64,000 nt of DNA from Alcanivorax sp. S6407 (GCF_023016115.1 NZ_JALKBH010000004.1:391563-455562); one strand, 5' to 3'. Shown: positions 18,500-26,678, counted from the first letter of the stretch. The notes: a model not told the origin generated them from the sequence alone. Numbers and translations are program-made.

Positions 18500-18868
18500 C
18501 TAGCGGGCCAGAAACAAGGCCACCGCCAGCACCAGCCCCAGCAGCGCCACTACCACATTCACCGCGATACCCCAGTGGGCGGCATAGCCGTCGGGAAAGT
18601 CCGAGGGCTTCAGGGTAGCCAGCAGGCGGGCATATTGGCGGGAGGCAAAGATCGCTACCCCCGCCCCCACCACGATGAACAGCAGCCCCACCAGCACGGT
18701 AATGTGCTGCGCCACCTCGTCCGGTGGGCCGGAATGCAGCAGCCGCATCAACATGCCGGAGCGCTCCACCAGAAAACCGAAGGCAATCATGGCAATACTG
18801 GTGCGATTCCACGCCAGCAGGGTGCGCTCGGCGGCAAACAATACCCGCGGGTCTTTTTCTTCCGACAT
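18500..18868 (-). CDS. DUF202 (YidH-like) membrane protein
   Basis: A 122-residue inner-membrane protein with three helices and the DUF202 signature LFAAERTLLAWNRTSIAMIA. Function is unknown in the family. AAGGGA before the ATG at 18868 sets the start; longer frames upstream are not needed. Confidence 0.88.
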   Translation of the reverse strand: MSEEKDPRVLFAAERTLLAWNRTSIAMIAFGFLVERSGMLMRLLHSGPPDEVAQHITVLVGLLFIVVGAGVAIFASRQYARLLATLKPSDFPDGYAAHWGIAVNVVVALLGLVLAVALFLAR

Positions 18869-19150
18869 AGTCTGTCCCTTGTTACTGATACTCACCAGCT
18901 TAACCCGGGCGCCAGCTCGCCGGCACCCGGTCGATACCGTCTCCGGGCTACAACCGACCATCCGATAAATACGATTTCGATGGACAGACTGGCTGAATCC
19001 CTATACCTTGCGCGTTAGCTAAAAGATCGCGCTTGAATCACGTACTACATTTCGGTGTTGTATCACTCGTCCTGCAGTTCTGAAGTCCAAGTTCCCGTTT
19101 TTCAGCTACACCCGCCCTCTGGGCACAACTTCATTTTTCAGGATAGTGAT

Positions 19151-19357
19151 ATGTCTACTGTTAAAGGCACCGTTAAGTGGTTCAACGAAGCAAAAGGTTT
19201 TGGTTTCCTGGAGCAGGAAAACGGCCCTGACGTTTTCGCTCACTTCAGCGCCATCCAAGGCTCTGGCTTCAAGACCCTGGCCGAAGGCCAAGCCGTTGAG
19301 TTCACCGTGACTCAGGGCCCGAAAGGTCCGCAGGCTGAGAACATCGTTGCTCTGTAA
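19151..19357 (+). CDS. cspA: Cold-shock domain protein
   Basis: A 68-residue single-stranded nucleic-acid binder with the RNP1-like motif KGFGFL and RNP2-like motif VFAHFSAI. It is an RNA chaperone of the CspA family; which paralogue is unclear. An unusually long T/C-rich leader (no gene from 18869 to 19150) is compatible with cold-shock regulation through the 5' untranslated region. A strong terminator follows directly. Confidence 0.95.
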   Translation: MSTVKGTVKWFNEAKGFGFLEQENGPDVFAHFSAIQGSGFKTLAEGQAVEFTVTQGPKGPQAENIVAL

Positions 19358-19376
19358 GCGACTGTTCCAGCAAAGA

Positions 19377-19401
19377 AAGGCGCCTCAGGGCGCCTTTTTT
19401 T
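19377..19401 (+). terminator. Rho-independent terminator of the cold-shock gene
   Basis: AAGGCGCC-TCAG-GGCGCCTT is followed by a run of seven T, 20 bases after the stop codon. Confidence 0.9.
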
Positions 19402-19430
19402 GTGCCTGCTGCAAGCCTCTCGGGGCTGGG

Positions 19431-20003
19431 CTACGGCGCCTTGGGCATGAGCCTCTCCAGAGTGAAGACACCGCGCAGCTCACCGGGCTGATAGCCACGC
19501 GCCTGATCTTGCGGGTAGCGGGCATCCAGCGCCTGTGCCACCGGGGCTGAAAGCGAACTGCCATGGCAGACCAGGCAGGGCCCTTCCACCATGATCGCCT
19601 TCATGTAGCGCTGCACCGGCTGGCCATCACGGCTTTCCGTGTGCAGTACTTCCAGCGAACCCGGCTCGGCCCCGGCATCCAGTTGCTTCTGGAACGACAG
19701 CAACTGTTCTCGCTCCCAGCTATCCGGCGTATTGGCCGGATTACGAACCTTCAGGCTGGTACGGGCCACGGTCCACTGGCTCTGCTCGCTCACCTGATCG
19801 GTAATCGGCATGGCAGACAGGTTGCACACCTCGATGGCGGCCAGCGGCCCACCTTCTTTCATGGCAGACATCAGGGCCTGCTTGAGCGCGCCTCCCAGCG
19901 CCATGCTGGCCTGGCGCGCCCCGGCCTTGTCTGTTTGCGCATCAGCAACCGCCAGCCCCGCCATGAGCACCAGTGCCAGTCCAGTCAACAGAGTCCGTTT
20001 CAT
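19431..20003 (-). CDS. DUF3365 (Tll0287-like) c-type haem protein
   Basis: A 190-residue exported protein: signal peptide MKRTLLTGLALVLMAGLAVA, then a Tll0287-like domain with the haem-attachment motif CLVCHG (Cys143, Cys146, His147). Members are thought to be periplasmic haem sensors or electron carriers. The ATG at 20003 with AGGAG six bases upstream is chosen over the GTG just before it. It is divergent from the peroxiredoxin-rhodanese pair. Confidence 0.88.
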   Translation of the reverse strand: MKRTLLTGLALVLMAGLAVADAQTDKAGARQASMALGGALKQALMSAMKEGGPLAAIEVCNLSAMPITDQVSEQSQWTVARTSLKVRNPANTPDSWEREQLLSFQKQLDAGAEPGSLEVLHTESRDGQPVQRYMKAIMVEGPCLVCHGSSLSAPVAQALDARYPQDQARGYQPGELRGVFTLERLMPKAP

Positions 20004-20093
20004 CACTTACTCCTTTCTTCCTGTTTTCATCTTGCCGGGTCGTCACTCGATGTCTGCCGGCGTAAATTCTGTGCAGCTGTGAGCGATAGAATT

Positions 20094-20114
20094 TATATAT
20101 CGTATTGATATATA
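20094..20114. promoter_or_regulatory. AT-rich perfect palindrome in a divergent promoter
   Basis: TATATATC-GTATT-GATATATA is a perfect inverted repeat with 8-base arms and a 5-base spacer. It lies midway between the DUF3365 gene and the peroxiredoxin gene. It is a strong operator candidate for a dimeric regulator of both; no regulator gene lies nearby. Confidence 0.55.
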
Positions 20115-20201
20115 CTTATGACTTGTGGGCATATGGTGCGCGTTCTATTCTTTTCCTGCAAGCCCACTGACACCGATCGCTTCCAGCAAGGAGAAAGCCC
20201 C

Positions 20202-20855
20202 ATGGAAACCCCCGTACAGCAAATTGGCGGCCTGCCGCGCATCAACGAACCCGCACCGGATTTTCAGGTACTGACTACTGACGGCGAGAAATCTCTGACC
20301 GATTACCGCGGCAAGTGGCTGGTGCTGTTTTCCCACCCCGCCGACTTTACCCCGGTCTGCACCACCGAATTCATGGCCTTTGCCAAGGCCGCGCCGGAAT
20401 TTGCCAAGCTCAACTGTGACCTGCTTGGCCTGTCCATCGACAGCATCCACTCGCACATTGCCTGGATGCGCAATATCAAGCAGAACTTCGGCGTGGAGAT
20501 CCCGTTCCCCATCATCGAAGACCTGAAGATGGAGGTCGCCAACGCCTATGGCATGATCCATCCGGGAGCTGCCGACACGTCCGCGGTGCGCGCCACCTTT
20601 ATCATCGATCCCAACGGCATCCTGCGCGCCATGGTCTACTACCCGATGAGCAATGGCCGCTCCATTCCCGAGTTCCTGCGTCTGGTGAAAGCCATGCAGA
20701 CCAGCGATGAAAACGGCATTGCCACCCCGGAAGGCTGGCAGCCCGGCGACAAGGTCATTGTCCCTCCGGCCAAGACTGCCTCTGCCGCCAACGACCGTGT
20801 GGAATCCGGTGACTACGAGTGCAAGGATTTCTACTTCTGCACCAAGTCCCTGTAA
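20202..20855 (+). CDS. Peroxiredoxin (Prx6-like)
   Basis: A 217-residue thiol peroxidase that reduces hydrogen or organic peroxides in the cytoplasm. The peroxidatic cysteine is in HPADFTPVCTTEF (Cys53), with the conserved Arg in SAVRATFIIDPNG. The long C-terminal arm (YYPMSNGRSIPEFLRLVKA) marks the Prx6/archaeal type. Two extra cysteines near the end (Cys207, Cys213 in ECKDFYFC) could resolve the disulfide. AAGGAG precedes the ATG. A rhodanese gene follows 75 bases later. Confidence 0.93.
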   Translation: METPVQQIGGLPRINEPAPDFQVLTTDGEKSLTDYRGKWLVLFSHPADFTPVCTTEFMAFAKAAPEFAKLNCDLLGLSIDSIHSHIAWMRNIKQNFGVEIPFPIIEDLKMEVANAYGMIHPGAADTSAVRATFIIDPNGILRAMVYYPMSNGRSIPEFLRLVKAMQTSDENGIATPEGWQPGDKVIVPPAKTASAANDRVESGDYECKDFYFCTKSL

Positions 20856-20930
20856 TCTGAAGCAACACACCCGGCGCCACCCAACGGTGGCGCTTTGGTT
20901 TTGTTTTCACCGACAAGGAAAGCAGACACC

Positions 20931-21311
20931 ATGAAAACTGCCCACGATCTGGTACAGGAAGCCAAGGCACAGATTCAGGAAGTGTCACTGGACAATGCGG
21001 AAGCCGCCATCAGCGATGCGGCTCTGCTGCTGGATGTTCGCGAAGGCGACGAGTATCACGCCGGCCATATTCCCGGCGCGGTTTCCATTCCCCGCGGCCT
21101 GCTGGAATTCAAGCTCAGCAATGACCCCGCGCTGGATATTCGTGACCAGCCCATCGTGATCTACTGCAAGACCAGTGGCCGGGCTGCCCTGGCAGCCGCC
21201 AGCATGAAGAGCATGGGCTACCTGCATGTGCAGTCTATCGAGGGTGGCTTCGATGCCTGGCAGGACGCCGGCAAGCCGGTGGTCACTCCGGACATGCCGG
21301 ATTTTGAATAG
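20931..21311 (+). CDS. Rhodanese-like sulfurtransferase
   Basis: A 126-residue single-domain rhodanese with active-site loop YCKTSGR (Cys79) and LLDVREGDEYHAGHIPGAV. It transfers sulfane sulfur via a cysteine persulfide. AAGGAAAG precedes the ATG at 20931. Its position behind the peroxiredoxin suggests a joint role in peroxide or reactive-sulfur handling (inference). Confidence 0.92.
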   Translation: MKTAHDLVQEAKAQIQEVSLDNAEAAISDAALLLDVREGDEYHAGHIPGAVSIPRGLLEFKLSNDPALDIRDQPIVIYCKTSGRAALAAASMKSMGYLHVQSIEGGFDAWQDAGKPVVTPDMPDFE

Positions 21312-21333
21312 TCTGAAAGCGGGGAGGAAAGCT

Positions 21334-21523
21334 TCGAGTTTCGAGACGCGAGTTTCGAAAGGCAAACCCTGCAACCAGAGGCGGGTTTTAGGTGTTGATC
21401 TTCGAAACTCGCGTCTCGAAACTCGAGACTCATTCCCTGCTTAGGCTGTCCTTCTCTTCGAACAGCGTTTCTGGAATCCTTACCTCGCTCAGGCTCGGAT
21501 CGCCTGCAGGCAGGCTCCTACAG
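21334..21523. repeat. GAGTTTCGA-type inverted-repeat element, copy 2, with REP
   Basis: Two perfect 26-base arms (21334-21359 and 21401-21426) made of GAGTTTCGAGACGCGAGTTT-type units flank a 41-base core. A linker with GGAATCCTTACCTCGCTCAG follows, then a REP (21499-21523, CGCCTGCAGGCAGGCTCCTA). The linker matches that of the copy at 50.3 kb in inverted orientation, so arm, linker and REP form one composite element. Confidence 0.85.
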
Positions 21524-21571
21524 TGGGTCTCTCCCGGCTTTGCGTGAGGAGTGTTGCAGCCGCGGAGCGGC

Positions 21572-21605
21572 CAAAAAAAACGGGCCTCGATGAGGCCCGT
21601 TTTTA
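21572..21605. terminator. Bidirectional terminator
   Basis: ACGGGCCTC-GAT-GAGGCCCGT is flanked by A8 on the left and T5 on the right. It ends the thrombospondin-repeat lipoprotein gene (minus) and can stop read-through from the rhodanese side. Confidence 0.88.
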
Positions 21606-21624
21606 TTGCCGTTCTACTGCATGA

Positions 21625-23082
21625 TCAAGGCTTGGGTTCGTAGCACACATCGTGCACACGGAAGCTCTTGTTCACGTTGAACGCGCCGGCATAGGTCAGG
21701 CTCACCGAGTCAAAGTTTTCCGGTGCAGAGGTCACCAGGAAACGCTGGCTGGTGTTGGCGCCGATACCGAGCAGGTCGACATCAATCAGGCTGCCGTCCA
21801 CCACCTGTTTCTTGACCATGCTGCCATTGTCATAGAAACGGATGGTGATGAAATCGCCCAGCACTTCGATGTTGAACAGCGGTGAGGCAGGATCGGACAC
21901 CACAAAACCCAAACGGCTGGCGTTCACGTTCTGATTTTCGTCCTTGGCATCAGCGGATACATAAGCTCCGCCTTTCACCAGGGCCGCACCAATCTTCAAC
22001 TCGGCAAAGGTCGCCACGTTGTTGTCGATGATGTACTCCGGGTTGTCCACGCTACAGGCCAGACAGATACCGAATTCACCAAAGCCACCCAGGCCATCGC
22101 CATCAGCGTCGTGGGTGGCGTTGGTCAGCGGAGTAAACGCAGTGCCTGCGCCACAGGTGAAACCATCGCTGTCACAAACGTCACCTTTGCCATCACCATC
22201 GCTGTCTTTCTGGTTGCCGTTGGGCACATTCGGACAGTTGTCTACGTTATCGTCGTGACCGTCATTATCGGTATCACCCACCGGGGTGCTGCCACCATTC
22301 TCGTCACACAGATCACCCACACCATTACCATTGCTGTCAGCCTGGTCTCCGTTGGCAATCAGCGGGCAGTTATCACCGTCGTTGTCATGGGCATCGCCAT
22401 CACGGTCGTCGTCACAGACATCACCCAGACCATCCAGGTCCGCATCGGCTTGATCCGCGTTGGGCATGTTCAGGCAGTTGTCTTCGCCATCAGCCACGCC
22501 GTCACCGTCCACATCGCCTTCACAGGCATCGCCCACGCCATTCAGGTCTTCATCCGCCTGGTCCGCATTGGCAGTGAAGGGGCAGTTGTCACTGCCGTTG
22601 TCCACGCCATCGCCATCACCGTCGGCATCACAGGCATCACCCTGGCCGTCGTTGTCCACATCACCCTGCTCCGGGTTGAACTCGAACGGGCAGTTGTCGA
22701 TACCGTCATCCACGCCATCCTTATCGGTATCGAGGTCATCGTCACAGAGATCGCCAAGGCCATCGGTATCGGTATCGGCCTGATCCGCATTGGCAACCAG
22801 CGGGCAGTTGTCGCTGACGTTGTCCACGCCATCACCGTCACGATCTTCGTCGCAAACGTCGCCCACGCCATCACCATCCGCATCTTCCTGCATGGCATTG
22901 GCCATGTCAGGGCAGTTGTCCAGCAGGTCGGCTACGCCGTCGCCATCCTGGTCTACGTTACGGCTCTGCGGGTTAGGATTGGCCACCACATCGACGCCGC
23001 TGCTGCCCCCATCAGCTTCACAGCCTGCCAGCAGCGTTGCTGCAAACATGGCTGCTACCAGAATTTTGAATTGGTCCTTCAT
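21625..23082 (-). CDS. Lipoprotein with seven thrombospondin type 3 repeats
   Basis: A 485-residue lipoprotein (lipobox LLAGC). Residues of about 40-290 are calcium-binding thrombospondin-type-3 repeats; seven cores of the form DGDGVxDxxDNCP are visible, each with paired cysteines (DNCP...GDVCD). The C-terminal 190 residues form a beta-rich domain of unknown function (FITIRFYDNGSMVKKQVVDG). Its start overlaps the stop of the upstream OmpA-type gene (ATGA), so translation is coupled. It probably sits at the outer membrane as a Ca-stabilised partner of that protein. Confidence 0.9.
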   Translation of the reverse strand: MKDQFKILVAAMFAATLLAGCEADGGSSGVDVVANPNPQSRNVDQDGDGVADLLDNCPDMANAMQEDADGDGVGDVCDEDRDGDGVDNVSDNCPLVANADQADTDTDGLGDLCDDDLDTDKDGVDDGIDNCPFEFNPEQGDVDNDGQGDACDADGDGDGVDNGSDNCPFTANADQADEDLNGVGDACEGDVDGDGVADGEDNCLNMPNADQADADLDGLGDVCDDDRDGDAHDNDGDNCPLIANGDQADSNGNGVGDLCDENGGSTPVGDTDNDGHDDNVDNCPNVPNGNQKDSDGDGKGDVCDSDGFTCGAGTAFTPLTNATHDADGDGLGGFGEFGICLACSVDNPEYIIDNNVATFAELKIGAALVKGGAYVSADAKDENQNVNASRLGFVVSDPASPLFNIEVLGDFITIRFYDNGSMVKKQVVDGSLIDVDLLGIGANTSQRFLVTSAPENFDSVSLTYAGAFNVNKSFRVHDVCYEPKP

Positions 23083-24188
23083 TTTCTTACCTCCATTACC
23101 TTAAATTCGACGCGACGATTCATTGCCTTACCGGACGCAGTTTCGTTGCTGGCGACGGGATCCAGTTCGCCATAACCCTGCGCGGTAAGCCGATCGGCAT
23201 CGACCCCCTGATCAATCAGATACTGACGCACCGCCTCGGCACGCGCTTTGGACAGCTGCTCGTTGTACTCGGCAGAGCCGTCGCTGTCGGTGTGGCCACC
23301 CACTTCAATGTGGAAGTTGGTCTGGGCATTAAGTGCCTTGGCAACACGTTCCAGCACCGGACGCGTGGACGCGGTCACCTTGTCAGAATTCACTTCGAAA
23401 CCAATGTTGTGGAAAGTGATGGTCTGGTTGGTCAACAGACAGCCCTTGCCATCAACTTCACCGCCCTTCAGCGTATCCGGACACTCATCCCGGCTATCCG
23501 GGATGCCATCGCCATCGCTGTCAGGCTCATGCACCATGACTTCGACTTCCTTGGTCTTGTAGACGATCTTCTCGACCACCTTCTCCACTTCGCGCACCTT
23601 GGTGTAGCCAAGCGGAATTTCCAGACCGAGAGAAAAACGCAGATCGTTGAAGCCACCCTCACCAACGGTGTTGTTGAAGCTGGTGCCATCGTAATCGTCG
23701 TACATGTAACGCCCTTCAGCGCGAAGCTTGAGGCCGTTTTCAAAGATCGGACCGGTGACAACACCCAGACCCACATTGGCATGCAGGCCGTAATCATCAT
23801 CGTCATCCGGCACTACGTCGTTGCGGATAACACCCACCGCACCCACCACGAAAGGAGTGAAAGCTCTTCTGTCACCAAAGGCGTACATCAGGCCGGTGGT
23901 CAGGGCAGCCTGATAAAAATCGGTGGTGAATTCAGTGCCGGAATCCAGTCCATAGGCGGCAAACTCGGTTTCCCACCACCACTGATCTGCGACTTCGCGA
24001 CCATAGGCCAGGCCTCCGCCCAGACCCTTGCTGCCGATCTCACGGTTATCGTCCAGCTGAAGGTAGTGAAACATCGGGCTGAGATACTGCCGTGGCTCAG
24101 CTTCTTCAATGGTCACGTCGGCTGCGGCCGGAATGCTGTAGGCAATGGCACAACACGACAGGAAAGGGACTAGCGCGCGTCCGTTCAT
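23079..24188 (-). CDS. OmpA-family outer-membrane protein
   Basis: A 369-residue protein: signal peptide, N-terminal eight-strand barrel (FTPFVVGAVGVIRND...), a charged Val/Glu/Lys linker (VREVEKVVEKIVYKTKEVEV), a single thrombospondin-type-3 motif (DSDGDGIPDSRDECPD), and a C-terminal peptidoglycan-binding OmpA domain (FEVNSDKVTASTRPVLERVA, GHTDSDGSAEYNEQLSKARA). It anchors the outer membrane to the wall. Coupled with the downstream lipoprotein, which repeats the same thrombospondin motif. Confidence 0.93.
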   Translation of the reverse strand: MNGRALVPFLSCCAIAYSIPAAADVTIEEAEPRQYLSPMFHYLQLDDNREIGSKGLGGGLAYGREVADQWWWETEFAAYGLDSGTEFTTDFYQAALTTGLMYAFGDRRAFTPFVVGAVGVIRNDVVPDDDDDYGLHANVGLGVVTGPIFENGLKLRAEGRYMYDDYDGTSFNNTVGEGGFNDLRFSLGLEIPLGYTKVREVEKVVEKIVYKTKEVEVMVHEPDSDGDGIPDSRDECPDTLKGGEVDGKGCLLTNQTITFHNIGFEVNSDKVTASTRPVLERVAKALNAQTNFHIEVGGHTDSDGSAEYNEQLSKARAEAVRQYLIDQGVDADRLTAQGYGELDPVASNETASGKAMNRRVEFKVMEVRK

Positions 24189-24585
24189 ACTTCCCCCTTA
24201 ACAAAAATTGAGTGCAATCAAATGCGCTGCAATTTGACGTCAATCACAGTCGAGACAAAATCCGCCTAAAGTACCAACTTTCACAGAGGGGTGACATAAA
24301 GTTACATCTTGTATGCACTTTGCTACGTTCTGCGGCCAAAACCCGGCTTTGTAGCCCGTAACAAGCTGAGGCCTCTTGTCTGACAAAAACGGAAATCTGC
24401 AAGGCGGATGCGCCAGCAATGTGCACAAGTGCAAACAAGACCAGAATTTCTTACTGTAACCAACTAGTAAAAACGACGTATAAAATTCGTAAATACCCCA
24501 TATAAGTGATGTGCGGCCGGTTCATTTTGCAGAAAATGGCATCGAGCCATGCCCACCTAACACCACCTTTGGAAGGGAACTCACG
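24189..24585. other. AT-rich divergent promoter region, no gene
   Basis: About 400 bases between the OmpA-type gene and the small peptide gene, more AT-rich than its surroundings. It contains a perfect 10-base palindrome TTGACGTCAA (24234-24243) 45 bases before the OmpA start. Short frames here lack ribosome sites and coding character. Confidence 0.5.
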
Positions 24586-24756
24586 ATGAAGAAATTCGCT
24601 TACGCCACCATGGCGCTGGCTGTTTTTGCCGGTGCCGCCGTTGTGTCTGACGTCGCCCTGATCGACGAAGCCCGCGCAGAGTGCACCAGCACCTGGGCCG
24701 GCTGCTCAGAGTCAGAAGTGTCAGAACTGCAGCGTGAACTGGATAACGCAGGCTGA
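24586..24756 (+). CDS. Small exported Glu-rich peptide precursor
   Basis: A 56-residue precursor. The first 31 residues are a signal peptide (basic start MKKFAYATMAL, hydrophobic core, then LIDEARA with an Ala-X-Ala cleavage site). The predicted mature peptide has 25 residues, with two cysteines seven apart (Cys2 and Cys9 around TSTWAG), then an acidic amphipathic segment SESEVSELQRELDNAG with Glu at 11, 13, 16 and 20. GGAAGGGAAC precedes the ATG at 24586. A hairpin follows the stop, then three membrane/redox genes. No known peptide family is recognised. It may be the substrate of its neighbours; this is inference. Confidence 0.75.
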   Translation: MKKFAYATMALAVFAGAAVVSDVALIDEARAECTSTWAGCSESEVSELQRELDNAG

Positions 24757-24763
24757 TTGATCC

Positions 24764-24783
24764 GGCTGCCCACCCGGGCAGCC
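24764..24783 (+). promoter_or_regulatory. Intercistronic hairpin after the peptide gene
   Basis: GGCTGCCC-ACCC-GGGCAGCC, a perfect 8-base stem, lies 7 bases after the peptide stop codon and lacks a real T-run. It could act as a partial terminator or mRNA stabiliser, giving more peptide than downstream enzymes. Confidence 0.55.
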
Positions 24784-24805
24784 TGTTTCCCCCGGCACAT
24801 ACTCC

Positions 24806-25354
24806 ATGCAGAAACTCATTTCCTGCTGCCAGCGCCCAGGCCTGATGCCACTGGCACTACTGGTAATCAGTACCGTGATCATTCTTGCCCACCATTTCTA
24901 TCGCGTGCAGCACAGCGACCTGTCCCGCTGGAAAGGGGGAGGCATGGGCATGTTTTCCACCCAGGACGCGCCAGGCACCCGCACCCTCGCCTTGATGATC
25001 CATTCGGATCAGGGCAGCTTCCTGGCAAGTCAGGATTCTCTGGGCCGCGCCGGCACCCGTTTCACCGCCATGCCCACCGCAGACAATCTGCATTCCCTGT
25101 GTGTGCAAATGGCCACCAAGACCTGGTACGCCCTGGGCAGCGTGCGGACGGTGACGCTCAACGATCAGTCCCTGCGCAGCCTGCCCATGGCTGGCACTGC
25201 CTCAGACAGCCTGGCGAATCCACGCCCCCTGCAGGTTAGCGCCCTCAGCCTGACCAGCTGGAAAACCCGCATCGACGTGGCCCAGCGACAGATTGAGCGC
25301 CGCTCTCTGGGTGAAGCGCGATGGTCCCGGGCGGAGGGCTGTGATGTCTTCTGA
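24806..25354 (+). CDS. Membrane-anchored periplasmic hypothetical protein
   Basis: A 182-residue protein with one N-terminal membrane helix (LMPLALLVISTVIILAHHF) and a periplasmic domain. The motif HSDLSRWKGGGMGMFST follows the helix directly. No catalytic motif is seen. Its last 11 bases overlap the start of the next gene, so translation is probably coupled. No ribosome site precedes its ATG, which sits just after the hairpin. I see no family assignment that I could defend; it is a likely partner of the polytopic protein. Confidence 0.75.
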   Translation: MQKLISCCQRPGLMPLALLVISTVIILAHHFYRVQHSDLSRWKGGGMGMFSTQDAPGTRTLALMIHSDQGSFLASQDSLGRAGTRFTAMPTADNLHSLCVQMATKTWYALGSVRTVTLNDQSLRSLPMAGTASDSLANPRPLQVSALSLTSWKTRIDVAQRQIERRSLGEARWSRAEGCDVF

Positions 25355-26264
25355 ATCTCGCAGCCTGTGGCAATGCATCTCTACCCATCCCGTGCTAGAT
25401 CAACTGTCCGGCCGTGACAGCCATCAGTTTCTTGCCGTGGTCAGCGCCCTGTCGCTGGGGATCCTGATTTTCCATGGCTTCCAGCATGTCTATTTTGCCA
25501 TCCCCTTTCAGCTGCTGGTGATGGCATGGCTGGTAGTGCCTTCACTGCGCCAGGCCGGCCCCTACTGGTTTATCGTCTTCCTGTTCAGCGCCGCTTCACT
25601 GTGGCTGACCTGGACCAACGCCGACAATCACAAGTACCTGCTTTGCTACTGGGTGTTCGCCCTGTTCCTGGCTTTTGACAGCAAGGATCTGGACAAGACC
25701 GAATTCCTGCGTCGCAGTGCACGATACCTGCTGTTCTTCACCATGATCATGGCCGTGGTCCAGAAAACCCTGGCTGCGGATTATCTGGACGGCTCCTTTT
25801 TTGAATTCATCCTGATGACGGACAGTCGGTTCAGCGCTCTTGCCGCATTACTCACCGGCATGGACCCTGCGTTGTTCGCCGAGAATCGGGAAATCTATCT
25901 GCGCGCCATGGATCCGATGCTGGCCGATCAGGCCACCGGAACGCTGCACAGCTCAGCCCAACTGCACAGCCTTGCCATGGCCATTACCTGGATCAACTAT
26001 CTGGACCAGATTGTGATCGCCCTGGTGCTTCTGCTGCCGTTATCCCGGCGAGGTGAAATAGCCAAACATCTGTTGCTGATGGCGTTTATCGTGCCGGTGT
26101 ATGCCGTTGCTCCCGTTATCGGGTTTGGCTGGTTGATCATTGTGTGGGGATATTGTCTGGTGCCGGATAGTGCTCCCTGGTTACGCCTCGGGTATCTAGG
26201 CCTGTTCCTGCTACTGTGCATTTATGAATTCCCGTGGCTCAGTCTGTTCGTCTACACCGCGTGA
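25344..26264 (+). CDS. Polytopic membrane protein, possibly HTTM-like
   Basis: A 306-residue inner-membrane protein with eight or nine predicted helices, and loops with conserved-looking polar residues (WTNADNHKYLLCYW; SAQLHSLAMAITWINYLDQI). The pairing with a DCC-type oxidoreductase resembles loci of HTTM proteins, the bacterial relatives of vitamin K-dependent gamma-carboxylase. The family call is tentative, because no diagnostic HTTM motif could be confirmed by eye. GGAGGG before the ATG at 25344 fixes the start. Flanked by overlapping and 6-base junctions, it is clearly in an operon. Confidence 0.6.
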   Translation: MSSESRSLWQCISTHPVLDQLSGRDSHQFLAVVSALSLGILIFHGFQHVYFAIPFQLLVMAWLVVPSLRQAGPYWFIVFLFSAASLWLTWTNADNHKYLLCYWVFALFLAFDSKDLDKTEFLRRSARYLLFFTMIMAVVQKTLAADYLDGSFFEFILMTDSRFSALAALLTGMDPALFAENREIYLRAMDPMLADQATGTLHSSAQLHSLAMAITWINYLDQIVIALVLLLPLSRRGEIAKHLLLMAFIVPVYAVAPVIGFGWLIIVWGYCLVPDSAPWLRLGYLGLFLLLCIYEFPWLSLFVYTA

Positions 26265-26270
26265 TACGCC

Positions 26271-26678
26271 ATGAATGTTGATCCCGCTGACACCTATCTC
26301 ATCTATGACGGCGACTGCCCGGCCTGCCGCAACTATGTACGCTTTGTGCGCTTTCGCGATGCGGTGAACCAGTTGCATCTGATCAACGCCCGCGAGGCGC
26401 CGCAATGGGTCACGCATTTACAGGACAACGCCATGCCTCTGGATGAGGGTATGGTGCTGGTATTTCATGGACGCTATTACCACGGCGCCGATGCCATTCA
26501 TCACATGGCATTGCTGGGCAGCAGCAAGGGACTCTTCAATCGCATCAACGGATGGCTGTTTCGTTCCGCCCGAGTGTCGGCAGTGCTCTATCCGGTTCTG
26601 AAATCCTTGCGCAATGCTCTGCTGTGGCTGTTGCGGAAAAAACCGATCGCAACGGCAAGGCACGCTGAGCGAGATTGA
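26271..26678 (+). CDS. DCC-family thiol-disulfide oxidoreductase (DUF393)
   Basis: A 135-residue protein with the family signature LIYDGDCPACRNYVRFVRFR, including a CPAC redox pair, and the downstream INAREAPQW and GMVLVFHGRYYHGADAIHHM segments. DCC proteins have a thioredoxin-like fold and are often found next to or fused with HTTM proteins. It starts 6 bases after the polytopic protein gene and ends the operon. It may reduce or regenerate a partner of the membrane enzyme. Confidence 0.9.
   Translation: MNVDPADTYLIYDGDCPACRNYVRFVRFRDAVNQLHLINAREAPQWVTHLQDNAMPLDEGMVLVFHGRYYHGADAIHHMALLGSSKGLFNRINGWLFRSARVSAVLYPVLKSLRNALLWLLRKKPIATARHAERD

Noticed and set aside
22130-22960. Regular repeats that might suggest a CRISPR or tandem DNA repeat
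   Set aside because: They encode the thrombospondin-type-3 repeats, with no constant spacer/repeat lengths.
22111-23175. A 354-codon plus-strand frame rich in Ile/Val/Thr
   Set aside because: Antisense of the Asp/Gly/Asn-rich thrombospondin repeats; the repetition comes from the real gene.
24240-24438. Two overlapping 64-codon frames before the OmpA gene
   Set aside because: No ribosome site, no conserved feature; they lie in an AT-rich promoter region.
24703-24756. Claiming the small peptide is a gamma-carboxylated conantokin homologue
   Set aside because: The likeness covers only a few residues of an amphipathic Glu-rich helix; it supports a hypothesis, not homology.
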